Assembly: GCA_965228425.1 (NCBI GenBank)
Contig: OZ245815.1
Location: 1,984,001 to 2,048,000, forward strand
Direction of reading: 5' to 3'
DNA: 64,000 bases
DNA from: JAJFJD01 sp965228425
GTDB lineage: Bacteria > Pseudomonadota > Alphaproteobacteria > UBA8366
Below, one piece after another: positions 33,317 to 43,062 of the stretch. Every line of letters starts with the position of its first letter. Within the stretch, counting starts at the first letter, position 1. A model generated the notes under the pieces. That model saw nothing but the letters and a program-made list of their open reading frames with translations, was not told the origin of the DNA and did not search any database. A program made the translations under genes and the position numbers.

Positions 33317-34240
33317 TTAATCCAAAGGTCGAAGCGGGGCGAGTTTCGGCAGCGCCGCGTCGATTGCCGCACGGCGGGGGAGGCTCGTTTGAGCGCCGAT
33401 TGATTGACATGCGAGCGCGGCGCCAACGCTGGCCCGACGAACCGCGTCTGAGACAGTTTCTCCTTCTTCCAGAGCCGCTGCGAGGATACCCGCGAACGCG
33501 TCCCCGGCGCCCGTGGTGTCGGCCGCGGCGATCGGTAATGCCGGCACCTCGACTCCGCCGTCGGGTCCGATGGCGATAGCGCCCCGCTTGCCAAGGGTCA
33601 TGATCGCTGTGAGGCCGAACCGGTCGGAAAGATCGGCCAAGAGCGGTTCAGGGTCACGGGCCGGGAGCCCGATGGCATCCGCGACTGCGGTGCCTTCGAT
33701 CTCGTTGACCAACAGGATGTCTACCTCGGCCAATATCTCCTCGGGCACCGGTGCCGCGGGGGCGACGCTTAGGATGATGCCGCCGCCCATCGCCTTTGTT
33801 TGGCGTGCGGCGGCCCAATTTTCCGACAGCGGGACTTCCATTTGCAGGACGAGCCAATCGCCGGGTCCCGGCGCGGCCTCGGCGAGTTGACCGGCGGCCG
33901 TGTCTAGATTGGCCCCGGATGCCACGACGATCGAGTTTTCGCCGTGCCGGTCGACCCAGACGGTCGCACAACAGGTCGGCCGGTTGGATTTTGCTACCGC
34001 CGACACGTCGACGCCGCTGTCGCGCAGAAGGCTCAGGGCGGTATCCGCAAAGGCGTCGGTTCCGACGGTTCCGATCAGTCGGACCGCCGCACCGGCGCGG
34101 GCGGCGGCGACGGCCTGGTTCGCGCCTTTGCCGCCGGGGACGATCATGTACTCGGGACAGAGGACGGTTTCACCGGGCACCGGCAATGCATCGACTTGCA
34201 TCACCATATCCACGTTTATCGAGCCGAATACGGTGATCAT
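33317..34240 (-). CDS. rbsK: Ribokinase (PfkB family)
   Basis: The 307-residue sugar kinase starts VFGSINVDMVMQVDALPVPG and has the family signatures VPGGKGANQAVAAARAGA and AAADTTGAGDAFAGILAAAL, the latter holding the anion hole and catalytic Asp. Length and motifs fit RbsK, which phosphorylates ribose at O5 using ATP. No ribose transporter or rbsD is adjacent, so another PfkB substrate cannot be excluded. It lies 47 bp downstream of the universal stress gene on the same strand. Confidence 0.85.
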   Translation of the reverse strand: MITVFGSINVDMVMQVDALPVPGETVLCPEYMIVPGGKGANQAVAAARAGAAVRLIGTVGTDAFADTALSLLRDSGVDVSAVAKSNRPTCCATVWVDRHGENSIVVASGANLDTAAGQLAEAAPGPGDWLVLQMEVPLSENWAAARQTKAMGGGIILSVAPAAPVPEEILAEVDILLVNEIEGTAVADAIGLPARDPEPLLADLSDRFGLTAIMTLGKRGAIAIGPDGGVEVPALPIAAADTTGAGDAFAGILAAALEEGETVSDAVRRASVGAALACQSIGAQTSLPRRAAIDAALPKLAPLRPLD

Positions 34241-34287
34241 CGCGTCGCCGCCTCAAGCAGGAGACCGCGCGGTTTCGTGGTCTCCGA

Positions 34288-35115
34288 TCAGTGCGACATT
34301 AGCACGGGCACTGTCATGTGCTGCAACATGTGCCGGGTTACGCCGCCCAAGACGAATTCGCGGAACCGCGACCGGCCATAGCCGCCCATCACGATTAAGT
34401 CCGCGCCGGTTTCGGAGGCCCGGTTGAGCAAGGCGTCTCCCACCGACACGTTGTTGGCAGGGGTCTCGTAGACCGTCACGTCGATGCCGTGCCGGGCGAG
34501 ATGCGCCGCGATATCCGCGCCTGGGAGATCGCCGATATCGTCGCCGCTGGCGATGAAGATTTCGACATCGCGGGCGCTGTCCAGGATCGGCATGGCGTCC
34601 GCGACCGCCCGGGCCGCTTCCCGGCTGGCATTCCAGGCGACAACGACCTTCTCGCCGACGGATTCCGGCGCGCCGATATAGGGTACCATGAGAAGCGGTC
34701 GTCCCGAACTGACCAAGACATCCTCTGCGAGATCCTCGAAACGTGCATCGCCGCCGCCGGTTTCATGCTGGGCGACGACCGTCAAATCCGCATATCGCGC
34801 ATGGAGGCCCAATACTTCGTGGGGATTGCCCAGTTCGATGCGCCATTCGCTGCGGTCCTGGAGTCCCGCATGGGCGGTCGTCGACTTGAAGACCTCTTCC
34901 GACGTCTCCAGCAGCTCCTTTTCGCGCAATTCCATAATTTCAACCACGGATTCCGGAAGTCGGGCGCTGGCGTAGCGCGGCATATCTAACGGGGGCCGAA
35001 TGCCCAGTCCGACGATATGGGCGTCATGACGATTGGCGAGAGCGGCCGCGGCGCCGACCACCGCTTTGGCGCTCCGCGCGTTGTTGACGTGGACCAATAG
35101 ATCTTTCAACGCCAT
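34288..35115 (-). CDS. Universal stress protein with two UspA domains
   Basis: The 275-residue cytoplasmic protein starts MALKDLLVHVNNARSAKAVV. The second UspA domain ends with the ATP-binding signature MGGYGRSRFREFVLGGVTR (G-x2-G-x9-G-x-T) and PVLMSH; the first domain has a degenerate version (VLVSSGRPLLMVPY). Tandem Usp proteins help survival under starvation or oxidative stress. ATG 35115 has AGGAG upstream; the frame runs on to 35187 without a ribosome site. Confidence 0.88.
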   Translation of the reverse strand: MALKDLLVHVNNARSAKAVVGAAAALANRHDAHIVGLGIRPPLDMPRYASARLPESVVEIMELREKELLETSEEVFKSTTAHAGLQDRSEWRIELGNPHEVLGLHARYADLTVVAQHETGGGDARFEDLAEDVLVSSGRPLLMVPYIGAPESVGEKVVVAWNASREAARAVADAMPILDSARDVEIFIASGDDIGDLPGADIAAHLARHGIDVTVYETPANNVSVGDALLNRASETGADLIVMGGYGRSRFREFVLGGVTRHMLQHMTVPVLMSH

Positions 35116-35312
35116 GAGATTCACTCCTGAACGGATGATCACTGACGTTAGTTTGCGGGAGGGCCGTCGAGACGGCATTGACATCAATCAAGGGGGCGAC
35201 GAGACATCGGCGCGTGTCGATCGGCACAAAACAAGCCTGAGCGCCGCCGGTCACATGGAAGGCGTGCCGCCGCCGGCGTCGACCGTGCCGGCGGTTTCCG
35301 GTCTACGCGGCG

Positions 35313-35567
35313 TTAGGAGTCGAGAAATTCCCGCTTCCCGACATTGCACATATCGAGGACGTCATCGATATCCAGCACGTCGTATTCCTCGCCCATGAAG
35401 GCGATGTCTTCCTCGACGTCGAAGTCGCTGTCCTCGTCGAGCACGGAATCGAATTTGTCCGTGAGATCGGCGTCGGCGTTCGCCGCGACGGTTTCTTGTT
35501 CGGCAAGACCGGCCACATATTTTTCCTGCGGTCCGGTCTCGATCGCTCCAGTTCTTGGGCGGGCCAT
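35313..35567 (-). CDS. Small acidic protein, unknown function
   Basis: This 84-residue protein is strongly acidic in the middle and C-terminal half (KFDSVLDEDSDFDVEED, then GEEYDVLDIDDVLDMCNVG). GGGGAA lies a few bases before ATG 35567. No signal peptide or membrane segment is seen. An overlapping frame (35303-35698) has a basic, low-complexity translation and looks like the shadow. No family recognised; it could be a regulator-binding or chaperone-like peptide. Moderate confidence only. Confidence 0.55.
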   Translation of the reverse strand: MARPRTGAIETGPQEKYVAGLAEQETVAANADADLTDKFDSVLDEDSDFDVEEDIAFMGEEYDVLDIDDVLDMCNVGKREFLDS

Positions 35568-35777
35568 TTTCCAGTTCCCCGAATGAAAAAGCGCTTGGTT
35601 AGCGTTCTGCTGTTAACCAAGCTATCGGTGTTTTGTTTAAAATTCTGTAAACGGCGGCTGACCGGAATCCCCGGATTTCTGCGGTTCTTGCGTGTCAAAA
35701 ATGCCGTTTCGGAGAAAAAAGAAAGAAAAATCGCACCGAATTCGGGCCGGTGATCGCGGCAGTCGGTAGCGTCGCCG

Positions 35778-37160
35778 TTAGCCGATGACAGTGTTCAGGG
35801 CGTCTTGAAACGCCGGTCTCAGCGACGCGTCTTCGGAATGGATTCCGTCTTCGATGACCTTGCGTCCGGCGACGAAGACATCGCGGACCGCGCCGGCACT
35901 GGCGGCGAAGACGAAGCTGTCCAACAGCGTGTCATGGTATCGGCCGGCCAGTAGCGGGTGATCGGAATCGAGGATGACGAAGTCGGCCCGGAAGCCCTCC
36001 GCGATCGCGCCCATTCTTCTGCCCAGCGCACGGGCACCGCCCTCGAGGGCGGCCCGGTAAAGGCCCGCGCCGGTATGCGCATGGCCGCATCCCAGGATGC
36101 CCCGGCGGCCTTGTGTCAGCCGCTGGCCGTATTCCAACAGGCGCAGTTCCTGGGCGGGGTCGAGGGAGATCTGGCTGTCCGTGCCGATTCCGAATGCGCC
36201 GCCGTTGTCGAGAAATCGCGGTGCATCGAATATCCCGTCACCCAGGTTGGCTTCCGTCGTCGGGCACAGCCCGGCCACGGCGCCGGATCGCGCCAACGCG
36301 ACCGTCTCCTCGGGTGTCATATGCGTGGCGTGAATGAGGCACCACCGGTCGTCCACTGCTTGGTTGTCGAGTAGCCATGCAACCGGGCGGGCTCCCAAAT
36401 GGGCGCGGCAATCGTCGACCTCTTTCGGCTGTTCCGCCACGTGGATATGGATCGGCAAGCCGGCGGTCTTGGCGAGGTGCGCGGCCCTGCCGAGTTGATC
36501 CGGCGTCACCGCGCGGAGGGAATGTGCCGCGATTCCGGTTTGAATGTCCGGGTCCTTCGCGACTGTGCCGGCGAGCGTGTCGATTAGTCTTGCGTAGTCG
36601 TCGACATCGTGGACGAACCGGCGCTGCTGCTCACTGGGCGGTTCGCCCCCGAAGCCGCTTTGGCTGTACAGCACGGGCAGATGCGTCAGGGCGATGCCGG
36701 TACGGCGCGCGGCTTCGATCGCCGCCAGCGACATGGTGGCGGGGGCGTCGTAAGGCCGGCCGTCCGGTGCGTGATGAAGATAGTGGAACTCGCCGACCGC
36801 GGTATACCCGTGCCGAAGCATGTCGGCGTAGAGTTGAGCGGCGATCGCCGCGAAATTGTCCGGGTCGATCCGGTTCGCGATCCGGTACATGACGTCCCGC
36901 CACGACCAGAAACCGCCTGCGCTTTCGGTCTTCTCGGCCAATCCGGCCATTGCGTATTGGAAAGCGTGAGAATGCAGGTTCGCCATGCCGGGAATGACGG
37001 GGCCGCGCGACAAGGGAACACCAGCGTCTGCGTCGGTCGTACTCGCAATGCCGGTGATCGTGCCGCCCGGGTCGAACCGGACCGTCTGGTCCGACGCCCA
37101 TCCGCCGGGCAACCATACCTGGCTGCATCTCAACCCGTGTTCGGTGCTGGGCTTCCCCAT
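35778..37160 (-). CDS. hutF: Formimidoylglutamate deiminase (histidine degradation)
   Basis: The 460-residue amidohydrolase has the metal site HSHAFQYAMAGL, GFWSWRDVMYRIANRI (characteristic of HutF), H in GLPIHIHVAEQPKEVDDC, WCLIHATHMTPEE and GTDSQISLDPAQELRLLEYG. HutF converts N-formimidoyl-glutamate to N-formyl-glutamate and ammonia in the five-step Hut pathway. The start at 37160 (ATG, MGKPSTEHGLRC) fits the family; the longer frame to 37403 overlaps the divergent msrA. No other hut genes are in the window, so it is isolated here. Confidence 0.9.
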   Translation of the reverse strand: MGKPSTEHGLRCSQVWLPGGWASDQTVRFDPGGTITGIASTTDADAGVPLSRGPVIPGMANLHSHAFQYAMAGLAEKTESAGGFWSWRDVMYRIANRIDPDNFAAIAAQLYADMLRHGYTAVGEFHYLHHAPDGRPYDAPATMSLAAIEAARRTGIALTHLPVLYSQSGFGGEPPSEQQRRFVHDVDDYARLIDTLAGTVAKDPDIQTGIAAHSLRAVTPDQLGRAAHLAKTAGLPIHIHVAEQPKEVDDCRAHLGARPVAWLLDNQAVDDRWCLIHATHMTPEETVALARSGAVAGLCPTTEANLGDGIFDAPRFLDNGGAFGIGTDSQISLDPAQELRLLEYGQRLTQGRRGILGCGHAHTGAGLYRAALEGGARALGRRMGAIAEGFRADFVILDSDHPLLAGRYHDTLLDSFVFAASAGAVRDVFVAGRKVIEDGIHSEDASLRPAFQDALNTVIG

Positions 37161-37281
37161 TTCCGCGACGCTCGCTGTTGCTCTATTCGCGGCGGACCGA
37201 AACGAATTCGTGACTTGTTCCGCCCGCTTCCTGCTACCATGTCGAAATCGGCGCATAACTTCCAGCGATAGGAGCGAACAG

Positions 37282-37764
37282 GTGGCGGAGACACAATCGG
37301 CGATATTCGGGGCGGGCTGCTTTTGGGGCATCGAGGCGTCCTTCCGCAAGGTGGACGGCGTGAAAACCACGTCGGTCGGGTATTCCGGGGGCACCAAGGC
37401 CAACCCGACCTATGAGGAGGTCTGCAGCGGGACGACCGGGCATGCCGAGGTCGTGCGTGTCGAATTCGACCCGGATGTGGTGACCTATGACGCCTTGCTC
37501 GACCTTTTCTGGCAAATTCACGACCCGACCACGATGAACCGGCAGGGGCCGGATATCGGCACTCAGTACCGGTCTGCCATCTTCTACTTGGACGAGGAGC
37601 AGGCCGCGGCAGCCCGGGCATCGAAGGATGCCTGTGACAAATCCGGGAGGTTTCGCGATCCGATCGTCACCGAGATTACCGCGGCGTCGGATTACTGGAT
37701 GGCCGAGGACTATCACCAACAGTATTTCGAGAAGCAACGCGGGCGGTTCGGACGATTTTTCTAG
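37282..37764 (+). CDS. msrA: Peptide methionine sulfoxide reductase A
   Basis: The 160-residue enzyme has the catalytic GCFWG near the N-terminus, GVKTTSVGYSGG, GHAEVVRVEFDP and DIGTQYRSAIFY, the standard MsrA motifs. It reduces methionine-S-sulfoxide in oxidised proteins. GTG 37282 has AGGAG seven bases upstream; the frame reaching back to 36985 is antisense to hutF. No obvious C-terminal resolving cysteine follows (the end is RGRFGRFF), but C118 (SKDACDKSG) could serve. Confidence 0.93.
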   Translation: MAETQSAIFGAGCFWGIEASFRKVDGVKTTSVGYSGGTKANPTYEEVCSGTTGHAEVVRVEFDPDVVTYDALLDLFWQIHDPTTMNRQGPDIGTQYRSAIFYLDEEQAAAARASKDACDKSGRFRDPIVTEITAASDYWMAEDYHQQYFEKQRGRFGRFF

Positions 37765-37899
37765 AATGCCGTTGATCGTCGAAATTGGCGGCGAGGGATC
37801 GATGCTCTAAGGTTGGCCGCGGAACACACAAGATGAGAATAAGCGGCAAGGGGCACGCGTCTGACGCGAAGAATTGCCTCCAGGCCGCAGGAGACGCCC

Positions 37900-39564
37900 A
37901 TGAACGACAAGACCCCGGCCGGAACGCGCCAACGTAGCTATAACGACCTCCACGAACATATCGCGGCGCTGGATAAGGCCGGATTGCTGACGACGATCGA
38001 TGCCCCGATCAACAAGGACACGGAGATGCATCCGTTGGTCCGTTGGCAATTCCGCGGCGGCATCCCGGAGCCGGAGCGAAAGGCTTTCCTGTTCAACAAC
38101 GTCACGGACAGCCGCGGCCGGTCATACGACATCCCTGTCGTGATTGGCGCACTGGCCGCGAATGCCGAGATTTACCGCATCGGGATCGGCGTGGACCGGG
38201 TCGAGGATATCGGACCGCAATGGGACCACGCCTTCAGCAACCCCGTTCAACCCAATGTCGTCGAGAATGCGCCGGTCCACGAAATCGTTTTGCAAGGCGA
38301 TGACGTGAAAGGCGAGGGCAAGGGATTGGATGCCCTGCCGATTCCGATCTCCACGCCGGGTTTCGATGTCGGGCCTTATTTCACCGCGGCGACCTGGATC
38401 ACCAAGGATCCGGATGACGGCGTGCAGAATATGGGTGTCTACCGGGGTAATCTGAAGGCGCCGGACCGCGTCGCGGTGATGATGCTGATGTCGATGCAGG
38501 CCGGCGGCTACTATCACTGGAAGAAGTACCAGGAACGCGGCGAGCGCATGCCGGTGGCGATCATTCTCGGTTGCCCGCCGGTGGTCGAATATACCGGTCC
38601 GGCCAAGGTGAAGTTGGGCGTTGATGAACTGTCCGTGGCGGGTGGTCTCGGCGGCGGCCCGATCAACGTGGCGAAGGGGAAAACCGTCGATCTGATGGTG
38701 CCTGCCGAGGCGCAGGTCGTCGTCGAAGGGTATATGGATCCCGAGTATCTCGAACCGGAAGGGCCGTTCGGCGAATCGCACGGCTATGTCGCGCTAGAGG
38801 AATACAATCTCGTCATGGACGTGACAGCGATCACCCGGCGCAAGGACGCGGTGATCAGTTCGATCATCTCGCAGGTCACGCCGAGCGAGTCGAGCGTCAT
38901 CAAGCGCGTCGCCTACGAGCCGCAATATCTCAGCCATCTGCGCGATACGCTCAGCATCAAGGGCGTCAAGAAGGTCTCGATGCACGAGCCGTTGACGAAC
39001 CTGCGCCGCGTGGTCTTCGTGCAGTTCGAGCGCGACGTGCCGCGTACCGAGATTTGGCGCGGGTTGTATGGGATTTCCGCCCTGCAGCCGGCGGTCGGCA
39101 AGTATTGCATCGCGATCAACGAAGATATCGACCCCGACAGCGGCGATGCGGTCTTCTGGGCCCTGTCGTATCGCGCGAATCCGGACCTCGACGTGCAGAT
39201 CCTGAAGCATCGCGCGCGCGGACACGGGCCGGTGCTGAAAGGCGTGGACTCGGATTCGACCATGCTGATCGACGCCACGCTGAAAGCCGACATGCCGCCG
39301 GTGGCGCTGCCCAAGAAGGAGTACATGGAGCATGCCAAGGAGCTTTGGGAAAAGCTGGGCTTGCCGCCGCTGAAACCGGAATCGCCCTGGTACGGGTATT
39401 CCCTCGGCGATTGGAACGACGATTGGGACTTGGCCGCCGAGCGTGCGGCGCAAGGCGACTATCTCAGGAACGGCGAACGGTCGGCGCAATGGAAGCGCAA
39501 ACTGGAGAATCCGCAGGTTCCGATCCGCGACGTGCTCGGCAAAGATTTCTTCGACAAGGATTGA
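37900..39564 (+). CDS. UbiD-family decarboxylase (prenylated-FMN dependent)
   Basis: The 554-residue protein belongs to the UbiD family. LEPEGPFGESHGYVALEEY contains the ExxxxE catalytic pair (EGPFGE) that works with the prFMN cofactor, and VAVMMLMSMQAGGYYHWKKY lies in the preceding domain. UbiD enzymes decarboxylate or carboxylate aromatic, heteroaromatic and unsaturated acids. The ubiX gene follows 6 bp downstream and supplies the cofactor. The length exceeds classical ubiquinone UbiD (about 490 aa), and the context of dioxygenase and dienelactone hydrolase genes favours a catabolic rather than ubiquinone role. Confidence 0.88.
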   Translation: MNDKTPAGTRQRSYNDLHEHIAALDKAGLLTTIDAPINKDTEMHPLVRWQFRGGIPEPERKAFLFNNVTDSRGRSYDIPVVIGALAANAEIYRIGIGVDRVEDIGPQWDHAFSNPVQPNVVENAPVHEIVLQGDDVKGEGKGLDALPIPISTPGFDVGPYFTAATWITKDPDDGVQNMGVYRGNLKAPDRVAVMMLMSMQAGGYYHWKKYQERGERMPVAIILGCPPVVEYTGPAKVKLGVDELSVAGGLGGGPINVAKGKTVDLMVPAEAQVVVEGYMDPEYLEPEGPFGESHGYVALEEYNLVMDVTAITRRKDAVISSIISQVTPSESSVIKRVAYEPQYLSHLRDTLSIKGVKKVSMHEPLTNLRRVVFVQFERDVPRTEIWRGLYGISALQPAVGKYCIAINEDIDPDSGDAVFWALSYRANPDLDVQILKHRARGHGPVLKGVDSDSTMLIDATLKADMPPVALPKKEYMEHAKELWEKLGLPPLKPESPWYGYSLGDWNDDWDLAAERAAQGDYLRNGERSAQWKRKLENPQVPIRDVLGKDFFDKD

Positions 39565-39570
39565 GCCGAC

Positions 39571-40161
39571 ATGGCCGACAAACCCCGCCTCATCGTTGGC
39601 ATCAGCGGCGCCTCGGGCGTGATCTATGGCATCCGTATGCTCGAGGCTTTGAGCAAGTTGCCGGTGGAAAGCCATCTGGTCATGTCCAAGTCCGCCGAGA
39701 TGACTATCGCCTACGAGACCGACATGAAGTCCGCCGATGTGAAGGCCTTAGCCGATGTCGTTTACCCAATTGCTGACATCGGAGCATCGATTTCGTCGGG
39801 ATCTTTCAAAACGATGGGGATGGTCGTGGCGCCCTGCACCATCCGCAGCCTGTCCGAGATCGCCAGCGGCGTGACCTCGTCGCTGCTCAGCCGTGCCGCC
39901 GACGTGGTGTTGAAGGAACGCCGGCGGCTTGTCCTGATGTTGCGCGAGACGCCGTTGCACGCCGGGCATATCCAGTCGATGCTGCGGGCGACCGAAATGG
40001 GCGCGATCATCGCCCCACCGGTGCCGGCCTTCTACACCCGGCCGGAGACCCTCGACGATGTCGTCAACCAGACGGTGGGGCGGGTTCTCGACTTGTTCGA
40101 CGTCGATTCCGGGCTGCCGCAACGGTGGGGCGAGGACGTGGACGGCGGCCGAAAGATTTAG
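39571..40161 (+). CDS. ubiX: Flavin prenyltransferase UbiX
   Basis: The 196-residue enzyme has the flavodoxin-like start LIVGISGASGVIYGIRMLEA, the GSFKTMGMVVAPCTIRSLSE segment and VLMLRETPLHAGHIQSMLRA, all typical of UbiX/Pad1. It attaches a dimethylallyl group to FMN to make prFMN for UbiD enzymes. It is co-transcribed with the UbiD-family gene (6-bp gap). Confidence 0.93.
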   Translation: MADKPRLIVGISGASGVIYGIRMLEALSKLPVESHLVMSKSAEMTIAYETDMKSADVKALADVVYPIADIGASISSGSFKTMGMVVAPCTIRSLSEIASGVTSSLLSRAADVVLKERRRLVLMLRETPLHAGHIQSMLRATEMGAIIAPPVPAFYTRPETLDDVVNQTVGRVLDLFDVDSGLPQRWGEDVDGGRKI

Positions 40162-40242
40162 TACCGGCGCGTGTTGACGGCTCTTGCAGCCCGGCGTTAG
40201 GATTCGGGGCAAATCAACACTTTGAACGAATGTGGAGGCGTG

Positions 40243-41256
40243 ATGTCTGATCTACGGACAGACGGCGTCAAGGTCGTGGGCACGCCGACGGAAATGCTCG
40301 ATCGGGACGTCGAGGGCGATCCCGCCTGGATCGGCGATACCGATATCCCCGACGGCGGGAAGGTCTTTCTGACGGAAGCGTGTTTGGACGAGCTGCACGC
40401 CGCCGCGCGGACGCTGCGGGATAACCCGTTGCCGCTGCTCGCCGTCAGCCAGGATGATTTCGAGTTGGACGCTTGCCGCGCCCTCATGCGCGACGTGAAG
40501 CATCAGCTCGATGATGGGGTCGGGTTCGCGATCCTCGACCGTCTGCCACTCGACGACCTGAGCACGGAGGAGGCCGAAGCCTGTTATTGGCTGCTCGGCT
40601 CGATGCTCGGCCGCGCGGTGGCGCAGAAATACAACGGCTTGATGAAGTATGACGTGCGGGACACCGGCGCGCAGCCGCTCGCCGGCAATGGGGTGCGGTC
40701 GTCCATCACCAACAAGGGGCAGAGTTATCACACCGACAACTCCTATGACATGGCGCCGGATTATGTTGCGCTGATGTGTTTCCAACCGTCGATGGAAGGC
40801 GGGGTCAGCGGGTTGGTGAGCTTCCAGACGGTGCACAACGAATTGCGCAAACGGCATCCCGAGTTACTCGAGCGGCTGTACAAGCCGTTCTACTTCGACC
40901 GGCAGCGCGAGCACGCGGAGGATGACGCGCTGGTGTCGCAGACGCCGGTTTTCCGATGCATAGACGGGCGGCTGTCGGTGCGGTTTTCCGAACGTCTGAT
41001 CGAGCAGGCCTTCGAGATGCGCGGCGAGGAATTCGATGCAGAGAGCCGACGGGCGATCGACGCGATGCTCGAGATCATGAACGCGCCCGGTATGGATAAG
41101 GAATTTGCCTTTGAACGCGGGCAGATTCAGATCGTCAACAATACGCGGCTTGGCCATCGCCGAACCGCATTCAAGGATTGGCCCGATCCGGAGCGCAAGC
41201 GGCATCTCGTGCGGTTGTGGTTCCGAAATAGCGGCCGGCCGTTCTACGCCGGATAG
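40243..41256 (+). CDS. TauD/TfdA-superfamily dioxygenase (long subfamily, copy 4)
   Basis: The 337-residue protein has QSYHTDNSYDMAPDYVALMC (H-x-D), NNTRLGHRRTAFKDW (distal His) and RKRHLVRLWFRNSG. Its N-terminus (DPAWIGDTDIPDGGKVFL) aligns loosely with the other long-subfamily members, but it is the most diverged of the five. GGAGG lies 4 bases before ATG 40243; the frame starts at 40222 without need. It lies between ubiX and the dienelactone hydrolase on the same strand, so may share a pathway with them. Confidence 0.85.
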   Translation: MSDLRTDGVKVVGTPTEMLDRDVEGDPAWIGDTDIPDGGKVFLTEACLDELHAAARTLRDNPLPLLAVSQDDFELDACRALMRDVKHQLDDGVGFAILDRLPLDDLSTEEAEACYWLLGSMLGRAVAQKYNGLMKYDVRDTGAQPLAGNGVRSSITNKGQSYHTDNSYDMAPDYVALMCFQPSMEGGVSGLVSFQTVHNELRKRHPELLERLYKPFYFDRQREHAEDDALVSQTPVFRCIDGRLSVRFSERLIEQAFEMRGEEFDAESRRAIDAMLEIMNAPGMDKEFAFERGQIQIVNNTRLGHRRTAFKDWPDPERKRHLVRLWFRNSGRPFYAG

Positions 41257-41308
41257 AAGGCCGCCGCCGGTCACGAACACGCTTATTCCTCAACAGTGGG
41301 AGGGTGAT

Positions 41309-42010
41309 ATGTCGGAACTTGTGGAAGTCGAAGTCGACGGCAGCCCCATGCGAATCTGCACCGCGTCGCCTGCGGGCGATGGACCGTTTCCCGCGGTCTT
41401 GGTGACGATACACGGCGGCGGCCTGGACGAATTCGAGTTCGATCTCGCGGATAAGCTGGCGTCGGAAGGCTACATCACTGCGGCGCCGGACATCTTTCAT
41501 CGCCAGCCCGAAGGCCTGGACCGGACGGAGAGGCGCGAAGCCCTGACTGACGATGGATTGATCGCCGACGCGAATAGCGGCATCGCTTGGCTGGAGAACA
41601 CCGGTCGGGCCGACCTTGGCCGCACCGCGATACTCGGCCATTGCATGGGCGGGCGGCACGCCTATCTGGGCGCCAGCGTGAACCCGGTATTCCGCTGCGT
41701 CGTCGCCTATTACGGCGGCAACATGTTCGTGCCCTGGGGACATGACGGCCCATCGCCCTTCGACCGGCTGAGCAACCTGAAAGTTCCCGTGATCGGATTC
41801 TACGGCAACGACGATCCCAACCCGTCGCCGGAAGACGTGAACAAGATCGAAGCGGAATTGGACAGGCTCGGCGTGCCGCACGAGTTTCACCGCTATAACG
41901 GGGCCGGCCATGCCTTCCAAAACTTCACGTCGGACGAGTCCTACCGCGACGGCCCGACCAAGGATTCGTGGGGCTGGACGGTGAGGTTCCTGAAGCAGCA
42001 CATCGGCTGA
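41309..42010 (+). CDS. Dienelactone hydrolase family protein
   Basis: The 233-residue alpha/beta hydrolase has the nucleophilic Cys in ILGHCMGGRHAYLGA, the acid in GNDDPNPSPEDVNKIE and His in YNGAGHAFQNF, the Cys-Asp-His triad of dienelactone hydrolases. Dienelactone hydrolase opens the lactone ring in chlorocatechol and related aromatic breakdown. ATG 41309 follows GGGAGGGTGAT; the frame reaching back to 41105 overlaps the dioxygenase gene. Co-directional with the UbiD/UbiX genes. Confidence 0.9.
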   Translation: MSELVEVEVDGSPMRICTASPAGDGPFPAVLVTIHGGGLDEFEFDLADKLASEGYITAAPDIFHRQPEGLDRTERREALTDDGLIADANSGIAWLENTGRADLGRTAILGHCMGGRHAYLGASVNPVFRCVVAYYGGNMFVPWGHDGPSPFDRLSNLKVPVIGFYGNDDPNPSPEDVNKIEAELDRLGVPHEFHRYNGAGHAFQNFTSDESYRDGPTKDSWGWTVRFLKQHIG

Positions 42011-42120
42011 CACCGGTTTCGGCACAAGGCATCGGCGCACTATCACATCGGCGCGACTGCATATTGCTTTCCGCTTTGCGCACCCGCACGGTTGTCTGCG
42101 GATAAGCAGGAGACATACCG

Positions 42121-42990
42121 ATGCGTAATTCCTTCAAAATTATATTCATCGCCGTTGCGGCCGTTTTCGTTTTGACCGCGCAGGCGGTCCCGACGCAGGC
42201 GCAAAAAGCCGCAAAACGCTCGATCACGAAAATCGCGGGTGATCTGTATCGGGTTCAGAATAACTTTCACTTCTCGGCCATGCTGGTGACGCCGAAAGGT
42301 GTGATCGTGACCGATCCGGTCAACGCCGAGATGGCGGCCTGGCTGAAGGCGGAGATCGCGACCCGGTTCAAGCAGCCGGTGAAATACGTGATCTACAGCC
42401 ACGATCATCGCGATCATATCGCGGGCGGCGAGGTCTTCGCCGATACGGCGATTTTCGTCGGGCATGATAAGGCGAAGGCGGCGATCATCGGCGAAAAACG
42501 GCCGACCCCCGCGCCGGACATCACCTTTTCCGACACCATGACAGTCGAGCTCGGCGGCAAGCGGGTCGAGTTGACCTATGTCGGCCGCGGCCATTCCGAC
42601 AACTCGATTGTCATGCGATTCCCGGACGAGCGCGCGCTTTACGCGGTCGATATCGTCACCGTGAACCGCTTGCCCTACAAGACGCTGACCGATTCCTACT
42701 GGCCGGACTGGATCGACTCTTTGAAGAAGGTCGAGACGCTCGACTTCGATATTCTGATGCCTGGGCATGGCAAGGTCGGGAAAAAGGCGGACGTGGCGGT
42801 GCATCGCGGCTATCTGCAGGACTTGTATGACGGGGTTGTTGCCGGCGTGCGGGCGGGCAAATCCCTCGACGAACTGAAAGCATCTCTGACGCTCGAAAAA
42901 TACAAAGACTGGGGGCGCTACAAGGAGTGGCGGGGGATGAATATCGAGGGCGTCTACCAGCGCGTCCAATTGCAGCGCCGCGGGAACTAA
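42121..42990 (+). CDS. Exported metallo-beta-lactamase-fold hydrolase
   Basis: The 289-residue protein has a signal peptide (FKIIFIAVAAVFVLTAQA) and the zinc motif YSHDHRDHIAGG (HxHxDH), a further His in VGRGHSDNSIVMRF, and H in LMPGHGKVGKK. The family includes quinoprotein relay enzymes, cyclases and lactonases; the substrate is unknown. The frame begins with the ATG at 42121 after AGGAGACATACCG. It is periplasmic by inference. Confidence 0.87.
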   Translation: MRNSFKIIFIAVAAVFVLTAQAVPTQAQKAAKRSITKIAGDLYRVQNNFHFSAMLVTPKGVIVTDPVNAEMAAWLKAEIATRFKQPVKYVIYSHDHRDHIAGGEVFADTAIFVGHDKAKAAIIGEKRPTPAPDITFSDTMTVELGGKRVELTYVGRGHSDNSIVMRFPDERALYAVDIVTVNRLPYKTLTDSYWPDWIDSLKKVETLDFDILMPGHGKVGKKADVAVHRGYLQDLYDGVVAGVRAGKSLDELKASLTLEKYKDWGRYKEWRGMNIEGVYQRVQLQRRGN

Positions 42991-43062
42991 GACGCGTCAG
43001 CCATCCAGTATAGGGCGCATGCTTCGACAGGTTCCGCGCGCAGGCGGCCTGATAGAAGGATC

